Assembly: GCF_024171785.1 (NCBI RefSeq)
Contig: NZ_JAMTCK010000007.1
Span: 124,001 to 188,000 of the forward strand
Direction: 5' to 3'
Length of the DNA: 64,000 bases
DNA from: Goodfellowiella coeruleoviolacea
Lineage (GTDB): Bacteria > Actinomycetota > Actinomycetes > Mycobacteriales > Pseudonocardiaceae
Shown here piece after piece: positions 41,103 to 50,369 of this stretch. Numbering within the stretch: the stretch's first letter is position 1; every line of letters starts with the position of its first letter. The translations under genes and the position numbers were made by a program. A model generated the notes under the pieces. That model did not search any database, had not been told where the DNA came from, and saw only the letters and a program-made list of their open reading frames with translations.

Positions 41103-44100
41103 ATGCGGTTACGCCGCAGATTCAGCCGTGCCGTGGTGGTGTCACTCACCGCGGCACTGTGTATCTCGTCCGTGAGCGCCGTAGCAGCGCCACCAGGCAT
41201 CGACACCTCGGTCAAGCTGCCTCATTTGCAGGAGGAATCCTCGGTGCCGGGGGAAGCCGTGCCGGTGCGGCCGATACCCTCCAACGAGGCCGACGCCAAG
41301 GCGTTGTCCGCCCCACCTGCTGTGGCGTGGCCCGCGCATGCCACAGCGGAAACCGATCTACCCGCCGCAGCGGAGGTCGCACCGCGCGCGCAGGCCGAAG
41401 CCGGTGAAACCGGCGATTACCACCAGGTTGGTGACCTTCCGGTGGCGGTGGCACTGGCCGGCGAACCGCAGTTGCGACGTTCAGCCGAGGACGGACAGGC
41501 CGAGGACAGTGTTCGGGTACGGGTCGAGACCTTCGACCAGGGCCTGGCGAGCAAGGCCGGGCTGGCCGGCCTGCTGCTGCGCGTCTCGGACGCCGGGGGT
41601 GTCGCCGGTGATGCGCTGTCGGTTCGGGTGGACTACGCGAAGTTCGCCAACGCCTACGGTGGCGACTACGGGTCGCGGCTCCGGCTGGTGTCCTATCCGG
41701 ACTGCGTGCTGACGACACCGGAAAAACCGGAGTGCCGTACCCAGACCCCACTGACCGGTACCAACGACGCCACCCATCAGCAGGTGCACGGAAGCGTCAC
41801 CCTGCCTGAGCAGACCGCCGCGCTGGATGCCCCCGACGCTGGTGTGGTGCTGGGAGTGGCTGCCGCGGCCGGTGGTTCGGGAGGCACCTACAAGGCCACC
41901 TCGCTGGCGCCGTCAGGAAGCTGGTCCGCGGGTAGTTCCAGCGGCGACTTCACCTACTCGATCCCGATGCGCCTGCCACCACCGCCGGGCGGCTCAGCGC
42001 CCACCGTGTCGCTGGGCTATTCCTCCGGTGGAATCGACGGACGCACCAGCGCCACCAACAACCAGGCCTCCTGGGTGGGAGATGGCTGGGACCTCAGCGC
42101 CAGCGGATACGTGGAGCGGCAGTACAAGGGATGCAGCGAGGACACCGGTAACCAGGGAGGTACCAAGACCGGTGACCTGTGCTGGGCCACTGACAACGCG
42201 ACGATGGTGCTCAACGGCATCTCCACCGAACTGGTCTACAACGCCAGCACCGGCAAATGGCATCCCAAGCGGGACGACGGCTCGCGGATCGAGCGGTTGA
42301 CCGGGGCGAGCAACGGCGACAACGACGGCGAGTACTGGAAGGTGACCGCCACCGACGGCACCCAGTACTTCCTCGGCCTGAACCGACTGCCAGGGTGGGC
42401 CGACGGCAAGCCGGAAACCCGCTCAGCCTGGACAGTTCCCGTGTTCGGCAACAACACCAACGAACCGTGCAACAAGGCGGCCTACGCCGAGTCGTGGTGT
42501 CAACAGGCGTGGCGGTGGAACCTGGACTACGTCGTGGATACCCACGGCAACGTCACCACCTACTACTACGACACCGAAACCAACCACTACGGCCGCAACA
42601 TGAAGGCCAGCAACGGAACGCCCTACATCCGCGGCGGGTACCTGAACCGGATCGAGTACGGGCTGCGCGACAACGACGTGTTCGCGCCAGCGCCGGCGCG
42701 GGTGCGTTTCGAAACGGCTGAGCGGTGCTTACCGGACGGTGCGATCACCTGCGATCCCAATCAACTGTCCAAGGACACGGCCAACGCGTGGCCGGACGTG
42801 CCCGCGGAGCAGATCTGCGACGCCAACAAGGAATGCACCGACGTCCTCTACCCGTCGTTCTTCACACGGAAGCGGCTGACCCGGATCGTCACCGACATCC
42901 GCCGAGATGACGTCACTGACGGCGCGCAGTGGCGAGACGTCGACTCCTGGACGTTGCGCTACCAGTTCCCGCTCACCGGCGACAACCTGTCCCCGTCGCT
43001 GTGGCTCGCCGGGATCACGCACACCGGTCACGTCAACGGCACGGTCAGCGATCCGGAGATGGTGTTCTTCGGCAAAGCCATGCCGAACCGGGTGGACGCG
43101 GCTGAGGGGCTTCCCCCGATCACCCGCTACCGGGTTGTCGGCGTGCGCAACGAGGCTGGCGGTTACACGGCGATCCGCTACTCCGAAGCCGACTGCCGGC
43201 GGGCCGACCGGATGCCGGCCAATCCGGAAACCAACACGCTGCGCTGCTTCCCGATCTGGTGGACTCCTGACGGGGACCTGAAGCCGAGCCTGGACTGGTT
43301 CCACAAGTACGTCGTCCTGCAGGTGACCGAAGACGACCGCACCGGCGGCTCCAGCCTGGTCAAAACGGCCTACGAGTACCTGGGCGACGCGGCGTGGCAC
43401 TACGACCAGAACGACTTCGCCAAGCCGGAGAACCGCACCTGGTCGGAATGGCGTGGCTACGGCACTGTCCGCACCATCAAGGGTGAACCAGGGCAGACTC
43501 AGTCGATCACCGAAACCCTGTACCTGCGGGGCATGGACGGCGATAAGAAGCTGCCCAACGGCGAGACCCGCGACGTGTGGGTAGACGACGGCGACGGCGG
43601 CAAGATCGAGGACCACGAGCGGCTGCAGGGCTTTGTCCGCGAGACCCGCCAGTACAACGGCAGCACCGTGGTCTCGGCGTCCATCAACGATCCCTGGTTG
43701 AAGGGCCCCACCGCCACGCAGGGCGAGGACAACGCGTTCCTGCAGCAGACCGAGGCCGTTCGCGGCCGGACCTTGCTCGCTGACGGCAGCTGGCGACGCA
43801 CGCAGATCAAGAACGCGTTCACCGACGACGGTTTCACCATCCAGGTCGACGATGCTGGTGACACGGCCGTCACCGGTGACGAGAAGTGCACCCGCACCAC
43901 CTACGCCCGCAACGAAAGCACCTGGAACCTGTCGAACGCCGCCCAGGTCCGCACCGTCGCGCTGCCGTGCGACGCTGGGCCCGGTGACAACACCACGTTG
44001 GTCAGCGACGTGCGCTCCGCCTACGACAACCAGGACGTCGGCGCACCACCGACCCGGGGAGACATTACCCGGGCCGAGCGCTGGGACGGCACCGCCTACC

Positions 44101-47100
44101 AGGTTGTCTCCCGCGCCACGCACGACGACTACGGCCGCGCCGTGGAAACCTGCGACGCTGCCGGGAACAGGACCACCACCGGTTACAGCCCCGCCTCGGG
44201 TTTCCCCACCAGGACGGTGACCACCACCAACCCCAAGGGGCACGTCACCACCAACATCCTGGAACCCGCGTGGGGCGAACCCATCGCCGATGTCGGCCCC
44301 AACGGTGAGCGCACCGATCTGGAGTACGACCCACTGGGGCGCCTGGTCAAGGCCTGGGACCTGGACCGTTCCAAGGCTGGCGGCCAGACGCCCACCAAGG
44401 AGTACTCCTACGCGCTGTCCACGGACGCCCCGGCGGTGGTGACCACCAGGTCGCTGCGTGAGGACGGCAAGTACAGCACGTCCTACACCCTCTACGACGG
44501 CTTGTTCCGCGAACGCCAAACCCAGATTCCCGCCATTGCCGGTGGCCGCGTGCTCACCGACACCTGGTACGACTCGCGCGGGCTGGCGTGGAAGACCAAC
44601 GCCGCCTACTACAACGCCGCCGATCCCGCGCCGAGTCTGCACGGGGTGCTCGACAATGCGGTTCCCAACCAGACGGTGACCCAGTTCGACGCCCTACAAC
44701 GCCCCACCGTGGTGACCTACCGCAAGCTGGCCGTGGCGCAGTGGGAGACAACCACCAGCTACGAGGGCGATCGCAGCAACGTCACCCCACCAGCGGGTGG
44801 CACCCCCACCACGGTCATCACCGACGCCCAGGGCCAGATCGTGGAGCGCCGCCAGTACCGGGGCAAGACCACCAGCGGTGACTACGACGCCACCCGCTAC
44901 ACCTACACGCCCAACGGCGCGTTGGCCACGATGACCGACAGCGTGGGTAACACCTGGCGCTACGAGTACGACGTCCTCGGCCGCAAGGTCAAGGACACCG
45001 ACCCGGACAAGGGCGTCACCACCTACACCTACAACAACCTCGACCAACTCACCTCCAGCACCGATGCCCGGGGCAACACCCTGGCCTACAGCTACGACGA
45101 ACTGGGCCGCAAAACCGGCGAGTACCAGGGCTCGACCACCGGAACCAAGCTGGCCGAGTGGACCTACGACAAGCTGAAGAAGGGGCTGTCCGACGCCGCG
45201 ACCCGGTTCGTGGACGGACAGGCGTACACCAGGAAGGTCACCTACTACGACAACGCCAACCGGGCGTTGGAAACGCAGGTGGTCATTCCCAGGGTGGAAG
45301 GCAAGCTCGGTGGCACCTACATCTTCACCAGCGAGTACAGCCAGAACACCGGTCTGCTCACCCGAACCGTCTCACCGGCGGCGGGCGGACTACCGGCCGA
45401 GGGCATCATCCACACGTACAACGAGTTGGGCACCCCGACCAAGACCTACGGCATCGACACCTACGCCAAGGACCACCTGTACTCGAAGTACGGCGAGACG
45501 CTGCGGCTGACCCTCGGTGAGGGCAAGGGGTGGTTGACCAACTACTACCAGGAAGGCACCCGGCGGCTGGACCAGTCACTGGTCGACACCGACGCGGTGA
45601 ACTACCGCCCCGCCGACCGCAGCTACACCTACGACCCGGCGGGCAACATCACCCGGATCGCGGACTCGCCCAAGGGCAGCCCCACCGACGTCCAGTGCTT
45701 CAACTACGACTACCTGCGTCGAGTCACCTCGGCGTTCACGCCGGCGTCGGGTGACTGCGCGGCAACCTTGTCAGTGTCCACACTGGGCGGTCCAGCGCCG
45801 TACTGGACGGAGTTCACCTACGACCCGACCGGCAACCGGACCTCGGAGGTGAAGCACACCCGGGAGGGCGACACCACCAGGACCTACACTTACCCGGAGC
45901 CGGGCAGCCCGCAACCACACACGCTGCGCGGCGTGTCCACCTCCGGCCCCAAGGGCACCTCCCTGGACACGTTCGACTACGACCAGACCGGGAACACGAC
46001 CAGTCGGACCGTGTCCGGAACGACACAAACCCTGGAATGGGACATCGCCGGCAGGCTGGCCAAGACCACCGAGGCGGATGGAACGTCCTCGTCGAACGTC
46101 TACGACGCCGACGGCGGCCTGTTGCTGCGCAAGGATTCCAAGTCCACCACCCTGTACCTGGGCGACATGGAGCTGTACCTCGCCGCCTCCGGTACCCAGG
46201 TGACGGGCAAGCGGTACTACTCCCACGCCGGCACCCTTGTCGCGGTGCGCGGATCGGTGTCCGGGCTGACCTTCATGGTCGCCGACCACCAGGGCACCAT
46301 GTCGCTCACCGTCAACCCGGAAGACTTCTCGTCGCAGCGCCGCTACTTCGACCCGTTCGGCAACCCACGCGGTGCCGCGGCCGAGGCCTGGCCGGATGAC
46401 AAGGGGTTCGTGGGTGGTATCCAGGAGGCGTCCGGGCTGACCCGACTGGGCGCGCGGAGCTACGACTCGGCAACGGGCCGGTTCCTGTCGGTCGACCCGG
46501 TGATCGACACGGCCGACCCGCAGCAGATCAATGGCTTCGCCTACAGCGGCAACAGCCCGGTGACCTTCTCCGACCCGAGCGGGATGTTCGCTGACTGTGG
46601 CCCGGATCTGATCCTGTGCGGCGGTTTCCCCCAGGTGCAGCCGCCCAACGAGAAGGACCGCCAGCAGGCGAAGGACTCGTACCGGAGATACCACGACACC
46701 GTGGTGGTTCCTTCCCGGCACAATCAGGCGAAGCAGGCGCAGAAGGACTACGAGAACAAGCAGAAGTCGATGGGGCGCGCCATCGAGCAGAGCGGGATGA
46801 GTGAGGAGGAGTACAAGAAGGCCCAGCAGATCGCGTCGTCGAAGAAGACGTGGTGGGACGTTCTCAAGGAGAACGCCGGCGACATCATCGGTGACCTCAT
46901 CGGCTTGAACGACGTGCGTGACTGCTTCACCAAGCTGGATCTGTGGGCCTGTGTTGGGTTGATTCCGTGGGGCAAGGTCTTCAAGCTGGCCAAGAGTGCG
47001 TATCGGATCTTCGAAGCGGTGCGGGTGGCGAACAGGTGGGTGGATGAGGTTGCTGAGGCGCGGTCCGCGGTCAACAAGGTGGAAGAGATCGCGACGAGGA

Positions 47101-47957
47101 TCGCGCGTGAGGGTGATGCGTGTCCGAACAGTTTTGTGCCGGGGACGCGAGTGTTGTTGGCGGATGGGTCGAGTAAACCGATCGAGCAAGTGGTTGTTGG
47201 TGATGAGGTGTGGGCGTCTGATCCGGTGACGGGTGAGTCGGGGCCGCAGGCGGTGGTGGGCACCATCGTGGGTGGTGGGGTCAAGCACCTGGTGGAGATC
47301 ACCGTGGATGTGGATGGTGACGCGGGTGGTGTGACCGCGTCGGTGACGGCGACGGAGGGGCATCCGTTCTGGTTGCCGGAGTCGCGTCGGTGGGTGAGTG
47401 CGGGTGAGTTGCGGGTGGGCAGCCTGCTGCAGACCTCGGCCGGCACCTGGGTGCAGGTCGTTCAGGTCCAGCAGCGCACCGCCACCCAACGCGCCCACAA
47501 CCTCACCATCAACACCCTCCACACCTACCATGTCCTCACCGGTGCAACACCAGTCCTCGTCCACAACTGTGGTGATGCCGATGACGACTTGCTTGATTTC
47601 GCAGATGAGGCATTGAGCATGAGCCCAGATGTGCGTCCCAATGTTGCTACCAAGGTTACATCTGCTGACGGAGAGCATGTGGCGTTCTCCTACGCGACCG
47701 ACACGCGTGCGGGCGTGATGCCTCCTCAGACAGCGAGGGCTGTGGCCAATTCTGGGCATCACGGCGGGTGTGGCGAAGTTGGGTGCGCTATCCAATTCGA
47801 ATCAGCCGGAATTCCTCTAGAGGGAGCTGTGTTTCAGTCAGTTATGATCGGTGGTGGTGCGCGTGGTAACTCTTTCTCTCTCGAAAACCATGGTGGCCTG
47901 ATTGGACCGTGTCCGGCCTGCCAGCGGTTCCTGCCCCTCATTGGTGGACGTGGGTGA
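41103..47957 (+). CDS. RHS/YD-repeat polymorphic toxin with HINT and deaminase-like C-terminus
   Basis: A 2284-residue secreted toxin. Signal peptide residues 1-29 (RLRRRFSRAVVVSLTAALCI). Residues ~260-350 hold an SpvB/TcaC-like segment (GDFTYSIPMRLPPPPGGSAP, NNQASWVGDGWDLSASGYVE). YD repeats fill ~1000-1740 (TRYTYTPNGALATMTDSVGN). The RHS core at ~1746-1835 has LTRLGARSYDSATGRFLSVD and SGNSPVTFSDPSG. A HINT domain spans ~2009-2156, from CPNSFVPGTRVLLADG to VLVHNC, and would release the tip. The 128-residue tip carries GHHGGCGEVGCAIQ (C-x-E) and GLIGPCPACQRF (PCxxC), a zinc-deaminase signature of the YwqJ-like type. ATG 41103 has AGGAG upstream. The stop overlaps the immunity gene. Confidence 0.92.
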   Translation: MRLRRRFSRAVVVSLTAALCISSVSAVAAPPGIDTSVKLPHLQEESSVPGEAVPVRPIPSNEADAKALSAPPAVAWPAHATAETDLPAAAEVAPRAQAEAGETGDYHQVGDLPVAVALAGEPQLRRSAEDGQAEDSVRVRVETFDQGLASKAGLAGLLLRVSDAGGVAGDALSVRVDYAKFANAYGGDYGSRLRLVSYPDCVLTTPEKPECRTQTPLTGTNDATHQQVHGSVTLPEQTAALDAPDAGVVLGVAAAAGGSGGTYKATSLAPSGSWSAGSSSGDFTYSIPMRLPPPPGGSAPTVSLGYSSGGIDGRTSATNNQASWVGDGWDLSASGYVERQYKGCSEDTGNQGGTKTGDLCWATDNATMVLNGISTELVYNASTGKWHPKRDDGSRIERLTGASNGDNDGEYWKVTATDGTQYFLGLNRLPGWADGKPETRSAWTVPVFGNNTNEPCNKAAYAESWCQQAWRWNLDYVVDTHGNVTTYYYDTETNHYGRNMKASNGTPYIRGGYLNRIEYGLRDNDVFAPAPARVRFETAERCLPDGAITCDPNQLSKDTANAWPDVPAEQICDANKECTDVLYPSFFTRKRLTRIVTDIRRDDVTDGAQWRDVDSWTLRYQFPLTGDNLSPSLWLAGITHTGHVNGTVSDPEMVFFGKAMPNRVDAAEGLPPITRYRVVGVRNEAGGYTAIRYSEADCRRADRMPANPETNTLRCFPIWWTPDGDLKPSLDWFHKYVVLQVTEDDRTGGSSLVKTAYEYLGDAAWHYDQNDFAKPENRTWSEWRGYGTVRTIKGEPGQTQSITETLYLRGMDGDKKLPNGETRDVWVDDGDGGKIEDHERLQGFVRETRQYNGSTVVSASINDPWLKGPTATQGEDNAFLQQTEAVRGRTLLADGSWRRTQIKNAFTDDGFTIQVDDAGDTAVTGDEKCTRTTYARNESTWNLSNAAQVRTVALPCDAGPGDNTTLVSDVRSAYDNQDVGAPPTRGDITRAERWDGTAYQVVSRATHDDYGRAVETCDAAGNRTTTGYSPASGFPTRTVTTTNPKGHVTTNILEPAWGEPIADVGPNGERTDLEYDPLGRLVKAWDLDRSKAGGQTPTKEYSYALSTDAPAVVTTRSLREDGKYSTSYTLYDGLFRERQTQIPAIAGGRVLTDTWYDSRGLAWKTNAAYYNAADPAPSLHGVLDNAVPNQTVTQFDALQRPTVVTYRKLAVAQWETTTSYEGDRSNVTPPAGGTPTTVITDAQGQIVERRQYRGKTTSGDYDATRYTYTPNGALATMTDSVGNTWRYEYDVLGRKVKDTDPDKGVTTYTYNNLDQLTSSTDARGNTLAYSYDELGRKTGEYQGSTTGTKLAEWTYDKLKKGLSDAATRFVDGQAYTRKVTYYDNANRALETQVVIPRVEGKLGGTYIFTSEYSQNTGLLTRTVSPAAGGLPAEGIIHTYNELGTPTKTYGIDTYAKDHLYSKYGETLRLTLGEGKGWLTNYYQEGTRRLDQSLVDTDAVNYRPADRSYTYDPAGNITRIADSPKGSPTDVQCFNYDYLRRVTSAFTPASGDCAATLSVSTLGGPAPYWTEFTYDPTGNRTSEVKHTREGDTTRTYTYPEPGSPQPHTLRGVSTSGPKGTSLDTFDYDQTGNTTSRTVSGTTQTLEWDIAGRLAKTTEADGTSSSNVYDADGGLLLRKDSKSTTLYLGDMELYLAASGTQVTGKRYYSHAGTLVAVRGSVSGLTFMVADHQGTMSLTVNPEDFSSQRRYFDPFGNPRGAAAEAWPDDKGFVGGIQEASGLTRLGARSYDSATGRFLSVDPVIDTADPQQINGFAYSGNSPVTFSDPSGMFADCGPDLILCGGFPQVQPPNEKDRQQAKDSYRRYHDTVVVPSRHNQAKQAQKDYENKQKSMGRAIEQSGMSEEEYKKAQQIASSKKTWWDVLKENAGDIIGDLIGLNDVRDCFTKLDLWACVGLIPWGKVFKLAKSAYRIFEAVRVANRWVDEVAEARSAVNKVEEIATRIAREGDACPNSFVPGTRVLLADGSSKPIEQVVVGDEVWASDPVTGESGPQAVVGTIVGGGVKHLVEITVDVDGDAGGVTASVTATEGHPFWLPESRRWVSAGELRVGSLLQTSAGTWVQVVQVQQRTATQRAHNLTINTLHTYHVLTGATPVLVHNCGDADDDLLDFADEALSMSPDVRPNVATKVTSADGEHVAFSYATDTRAGVMPPQTARAVANSGHHGGCGEVGCAIQFESAGIPLEGAVFQSVMIGGGARGNSFSLENHGGLIGPCPACQRFLPLIGGRG
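47023..47573 (+). repeat. HINT-coding repeat, full copy (in the RHS gene)
   Basis: Covers a linker helix (NRWVDEVAEARSAVNKVEEI), the whole HINT domain and the VLVHNC junction. Parts recur at 48981, 50388 and 51600. Confidence 0.9.
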
Positions 47958-48205
47958 GTTTCGTGCCTATCTCGCCTGAACTAAGTGCCGCACTGCGGAG
48001 ATTGCGAGAGGTTCGCAGAAAGAAGCCTCAAGGGGATTCTAGCTCAGAGGATTTTGCTGCGTGGCGTGAGAGTATTGCAGATGCGCTGGACTCGTTAGCT
48101 ATCTTGTTGTTTTACGAAGAAGATCGACGGAGGGCGTCTGAAGAGTCGAAGCTGGCGCGCGCTGAAGCGGCAAAAATTCGCGAGAGATTAAATGAAACGG
48201 GTTAA
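47954..48205 (+). CDS. candidate immunity protein for the RHS tip
   Basis: An 83-residue, highly charged, helical protein (PELSAALRRLREVRRKKPQG; EEDRRRASEESKLARAEAAK). GTG 47954 overlaps the RHS stop (GTGA), the arrangement expected for a cognate immunity gene made together with the toxin. No family recognised. It has no signal peptide, consistent with neutralising a toxin that acts in the cytoplasm. Confidence 0.7.
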   Translation: MSFVPISPELSAALRRLREVRRKKPQGDSSSEDFAAWRESIADALDSLAILLFYEEDRRRASEESKLARAEAAKIRERLNETG

Positions 48206-48305
48206 CACCTGAATCTATGTGGAACAGATTCCCATTTGTGATGGCATGAATTAGTTGTTCGTTGGGTGATGCAGGCGCCCCTATTGAAGTTGCTCCGAAA
48301 GGTTC

Positions 48306-48560
48306 AACTGGGCAGTGATGGAGTCGCTACTTACGTCGCGCATCCTGCGAACGCAACTGCATGCGCGGCAAGCTCGTCCAGGCTCCCGGTACGTAGAATT
48401 TGACGTCCCCTGCTCATGTTTGAAACCTGGTGGCGCTCCTGGCTGGGCTCTAATTCCCGGGCCAAACCATAAGATATTCGGGCCATTAGCGGTGCGTCGA
48501 GGTGAACCGCTTCCGCGGATGCCCGAGGCTAGAAATATTGAATGGGTGACCAGTAAGTGA
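48306..48560 (+). pseudogene. headless toxin tip (cassette 1)
   Basis: An open frame without ribosome-binding site or credible start. Its C-terminal half, SRYVEFDVPCSCLKPGGAPG, WALIPGPNHKIFGPLA and LPRMPEARNIEWVTSK, reads like the C-terminus of a secreted polymorphic toxin (the YVEFDVP...IPGPN pattern). No HINT DNA precedes it. Its stop overlaps the next gene (GTGA). It is the remnant of a toxin tip displaced from an RHS-type gene; the ATG at 48318 would give 80 residues. Confidence 0.6.
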
Positions 48561-48865
48561 CCAGTAACCTTCTGGAACTCCTCCAACTGTGGTGTCTTGA
48601 GCATCGGCCACGTTTGGTCAGGACTGGCATCTCTCTCGAATTTGATCCATCTTCGAATCGGTGGCCTAAAAATTGTTCTAACGTGTATTTGGAGAAGGGG
48701 GATCGGGGAGGGCTGTTGATATTGTGGGAGACCGGAGAGAGTCAGGTCCAAAGAGTCGACTACGGTTCTGGCTCAGACCCGCATGAAATTTATGTCGAGA
48801 TTGGCTCTGCGGGTGATCTAGAGGAAGTGATGAGCAGTTTGGTAGCGTGGGTTTCCGGAGAATGA
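48557..48865 (+). CDS. immunity protein of cassette 1 (TriTu-like)
   Basis: A 102-residue acidic soluble protein: NLLELLQLWCLEHRPRLVRT, VYLEKGDRGGLLILWETGES, a DLEEVMSSLVAWV end helix. Pattern and size recall TriTu-type immunity proteins, but that is a by-eye judgement. GTG 48557 overlaps the stop of the toxin remnant. AT-richer than the chromosome. It probably still protects against kin carrying the matching toxin. Confidence 0.6.
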   Translation: MTSNLLELLQLWCLEHRPRLVRTGISLEFDPSSNRWPKNCSNVYLEKGDRGGLLILWETGESQVQRVDYGSGSDPHEIYVEIGSAGDLEEVMSSLVAWVSGE

Positions 48866-48912
48866 TCAGCTCCCTGTAATTTGGTCTAAGTTTGTTTGTT
48901 GGCAATATGATT

Positions 48913-48945
48913 TCCGGGCCCTGCTGAACGCTCGCAGGGTCCGGA
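48913..48945 (+). terminator. terminator of cassette 1
   Basis: TCCGGGCCCTGC and GCAGGGTCCGGA pair over 12 bp with one G-U, 9-nt loop, 48 bp after the immunity gene. Confidence 0.6.
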
Positions 48946-48980
48946 ATTCTAGGAAAGATGAGGCTGACGATGTACAGCCA

Positions 48981-49270
48981 GCGATCGAGCGGGTTGCTGT
49001 TGGCGACTGATCCGATGACAGGTGAGTCGGGCCCGTAGGCGGATGATCACGGCGAGGGAGGGCGTTCGTTCTGGTTGCCGGAGTCGCGTCGCTGGGCGAG
49101 TGCGGGTGAGTTGCGGGTGGGCAGCCTGCTGCAGATCTCGGCAGGCACCTGGGTGCAGGTCGTTCAGGTCCAGCCACGCACCGCGACCCAACGCGCCCAC
49201 AACCTCACCATCAACACCCTCCACACCTACCACGTACTGGCCTCAGCTAGCGCGGTTCTGGTACACAACT
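48981..49270 (+). repeat. HINT-coding repeat, eroded copy
   Basis: Starts at GATCGAGC, keeps the GGTGAGTCGGG stretch with a TAG stop, has lost about 110 bp in the middle, and is collinear with the RHS copy from about 49063 to the VLVHNC junction. Confidence 0.8.
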
Positions 49271-49575
49271 GCCCAGTTAGTGCCGGCGGAGAGAAAGCCG
49301 CAAAGCGTGGGAGAGCAGAAGACCTTCAACCACACGCAGAAGCCACAGGTAGTCATACCGTTTTCGAGCGAGACGCCGAGGGCAAGGTTATTCGTTACCA
49401 GACTTGGGAGATGAATGAACGGGCTCCAAGTGGCTGGCAGAAGGGGCCGCGGTTCCGAGGAACCGGTGGGCTGCACTCAAATATCGAACCGCCGATCTAC
49501 TATCCTACAGGTGGTGGTAAGGCAGTTGCAGGTGCGGAGGTCCCGGAGAATATCCCACCAGGATACCTCCCGTAA
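48981..49575 (+). pseudogene. headless HINT fragment plus toxin tip (cassette 2)
   Basis: From about 49075 the frame is open: ESRRWASAGELRVGSLLQIS, TYHVLASASAVLVHNC, then a new tip of about 100 residues: SHTVFERDAEGKVIRYQTWE, SGWQKGPRFRGTGGLHSNIE, ending VPENIPPGYLP. The HTxFxRDxxGKVxRYQTWE pattern resembles polymorphic toxin type 24. The HINT part is broken (no first Cys, no start codon), so the cassette cannot be expressed alone, but the tip itself looks intact and could be recruited by recombination. Confidence 0.7.
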
Positions 49576-49584
49576 GGAGTTTCG

Positions 49585-50130
49585 GTGAGTCAAGGTGTGA
49601 CTGTCGATCGTATATTGCGCGAATCGTTTCCGCACATTGAGGCCGGCGATCCTGTTTCGTACTTTACTGAAGTTGGAGACGCTGTCCAGGCTCTGATGTA
49701 TTCCTGGCTATTTTGGCCCAAGCTTTTGGAGATTCATGGAGCAGTATTCCTGGCGCTCCATGGTAATGATGAATCTGACATCAGAGAGCGCCTGTACACC
49801 CCTCTGGGGGATATGCATCCAGAGTGGCCGCCATTGTCATGGAACGAGGCTGTGGATAGTTTTAACGTCTTCGAGATTCCGCACCTCTTCCGTCAGGTTA
49901 GAGGGCCGATTGAGCTCTTTTCTGCTTCTCATTGGGAGCTGGGCAAGGTATTGGTTCAGATATGGGGAGCTCGGCTTTCTGTTGGTTTCCCCAATCGTCG
50001 GTTCTCGGTATGTTTGATCGATGCTGACGATTCGATGGATCTGAGAATTCAAGTATCTCAAGCGTCTCCCGACTTGGTGATTCCTGCCGGATGGGATAAT
50101 CGACGGCGGAGTATTATTACCAATAAATGA
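49585..50130 (+). CDS. immunity protein of cassette 2
   Basis: A 181-residue soluble protein with clearly lower GC than the chromosome. Residues 1-50 are helical and aromatic (YFTEVGDAVQALMYSWLFWP), the middle has LGDMHPEWPPLSWNEAVDSF, the end VSQASPDLVIPAGWDNRRRS. No family recognised with confidence. It is 9 bp after the toxin stop and has its own AAGGAG and GTG, so it can be translated independently of the dead toxin frame, as expected if immunity is retained after toxin displacement. Confidence 0.65.
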   Translation: MSQGVTVDRILRESFPHIEAGDPVSYFTEVGDAVQALMYSWLFWPKLLEIHGAVFLALHGNDESDIRERLYTPLGDMHPEWPPLSWNEAVDSFNVFEIPHLFRQVRGPIELFSASHWELGKVLVQIWGARLSVGFPNRRFSVCLIDADDSMDLRIQVSQASPDLVIPAGWDNRRRSIITNK

Positions 50131-50153
50131 TATACCCTTGCCTGAGCTGATGT

Positions 50154-50199
50154 GCTGCATCGCTCGTTGCTCGCGCTATCGGGTGATGGGCGATGCAGC
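50154..50199 (+). terminator. hairpin after cassette 2
   Basis: GCTGCATCG and CGATGCAGC, perfect 9-bp stem with a 28-nt loop, 24 bp after the immunity gene. Confidence 0.5.
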
Positions 50200-50369
50200 C
50201 TTGAATCTCACTGGTTAATATCGACTGTTAAATATGGTCGATACACCGCGCGTAGAATCTCGTGTCTCATCACAGGATGTTTCAGTTCCCGGCAGAGGTT
50301 ACCTGGCGCTACCTCTTGATACTGCTGGCGATGGAAGCTGGTCCCAACGCTAGCTGATTACTTGTTTGC
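50200..50369. other. spacer before cassette 3
   Basis: No gene or clear promoter. A short frame (PGRGYLALPLDTAGDGSW) may be a scrap of another displaced toxin, but it is too short to assign. Confidence 0.25.

Noticed and set aside
41103-47957. Tc/ABC insecticidal toxin complex
   Set aside because: The SpvB-like part and YD repeats fit, but no TcA or TcB subunit genes are present, and the HINT-tip-immunity order is that of polymorphic toxins.
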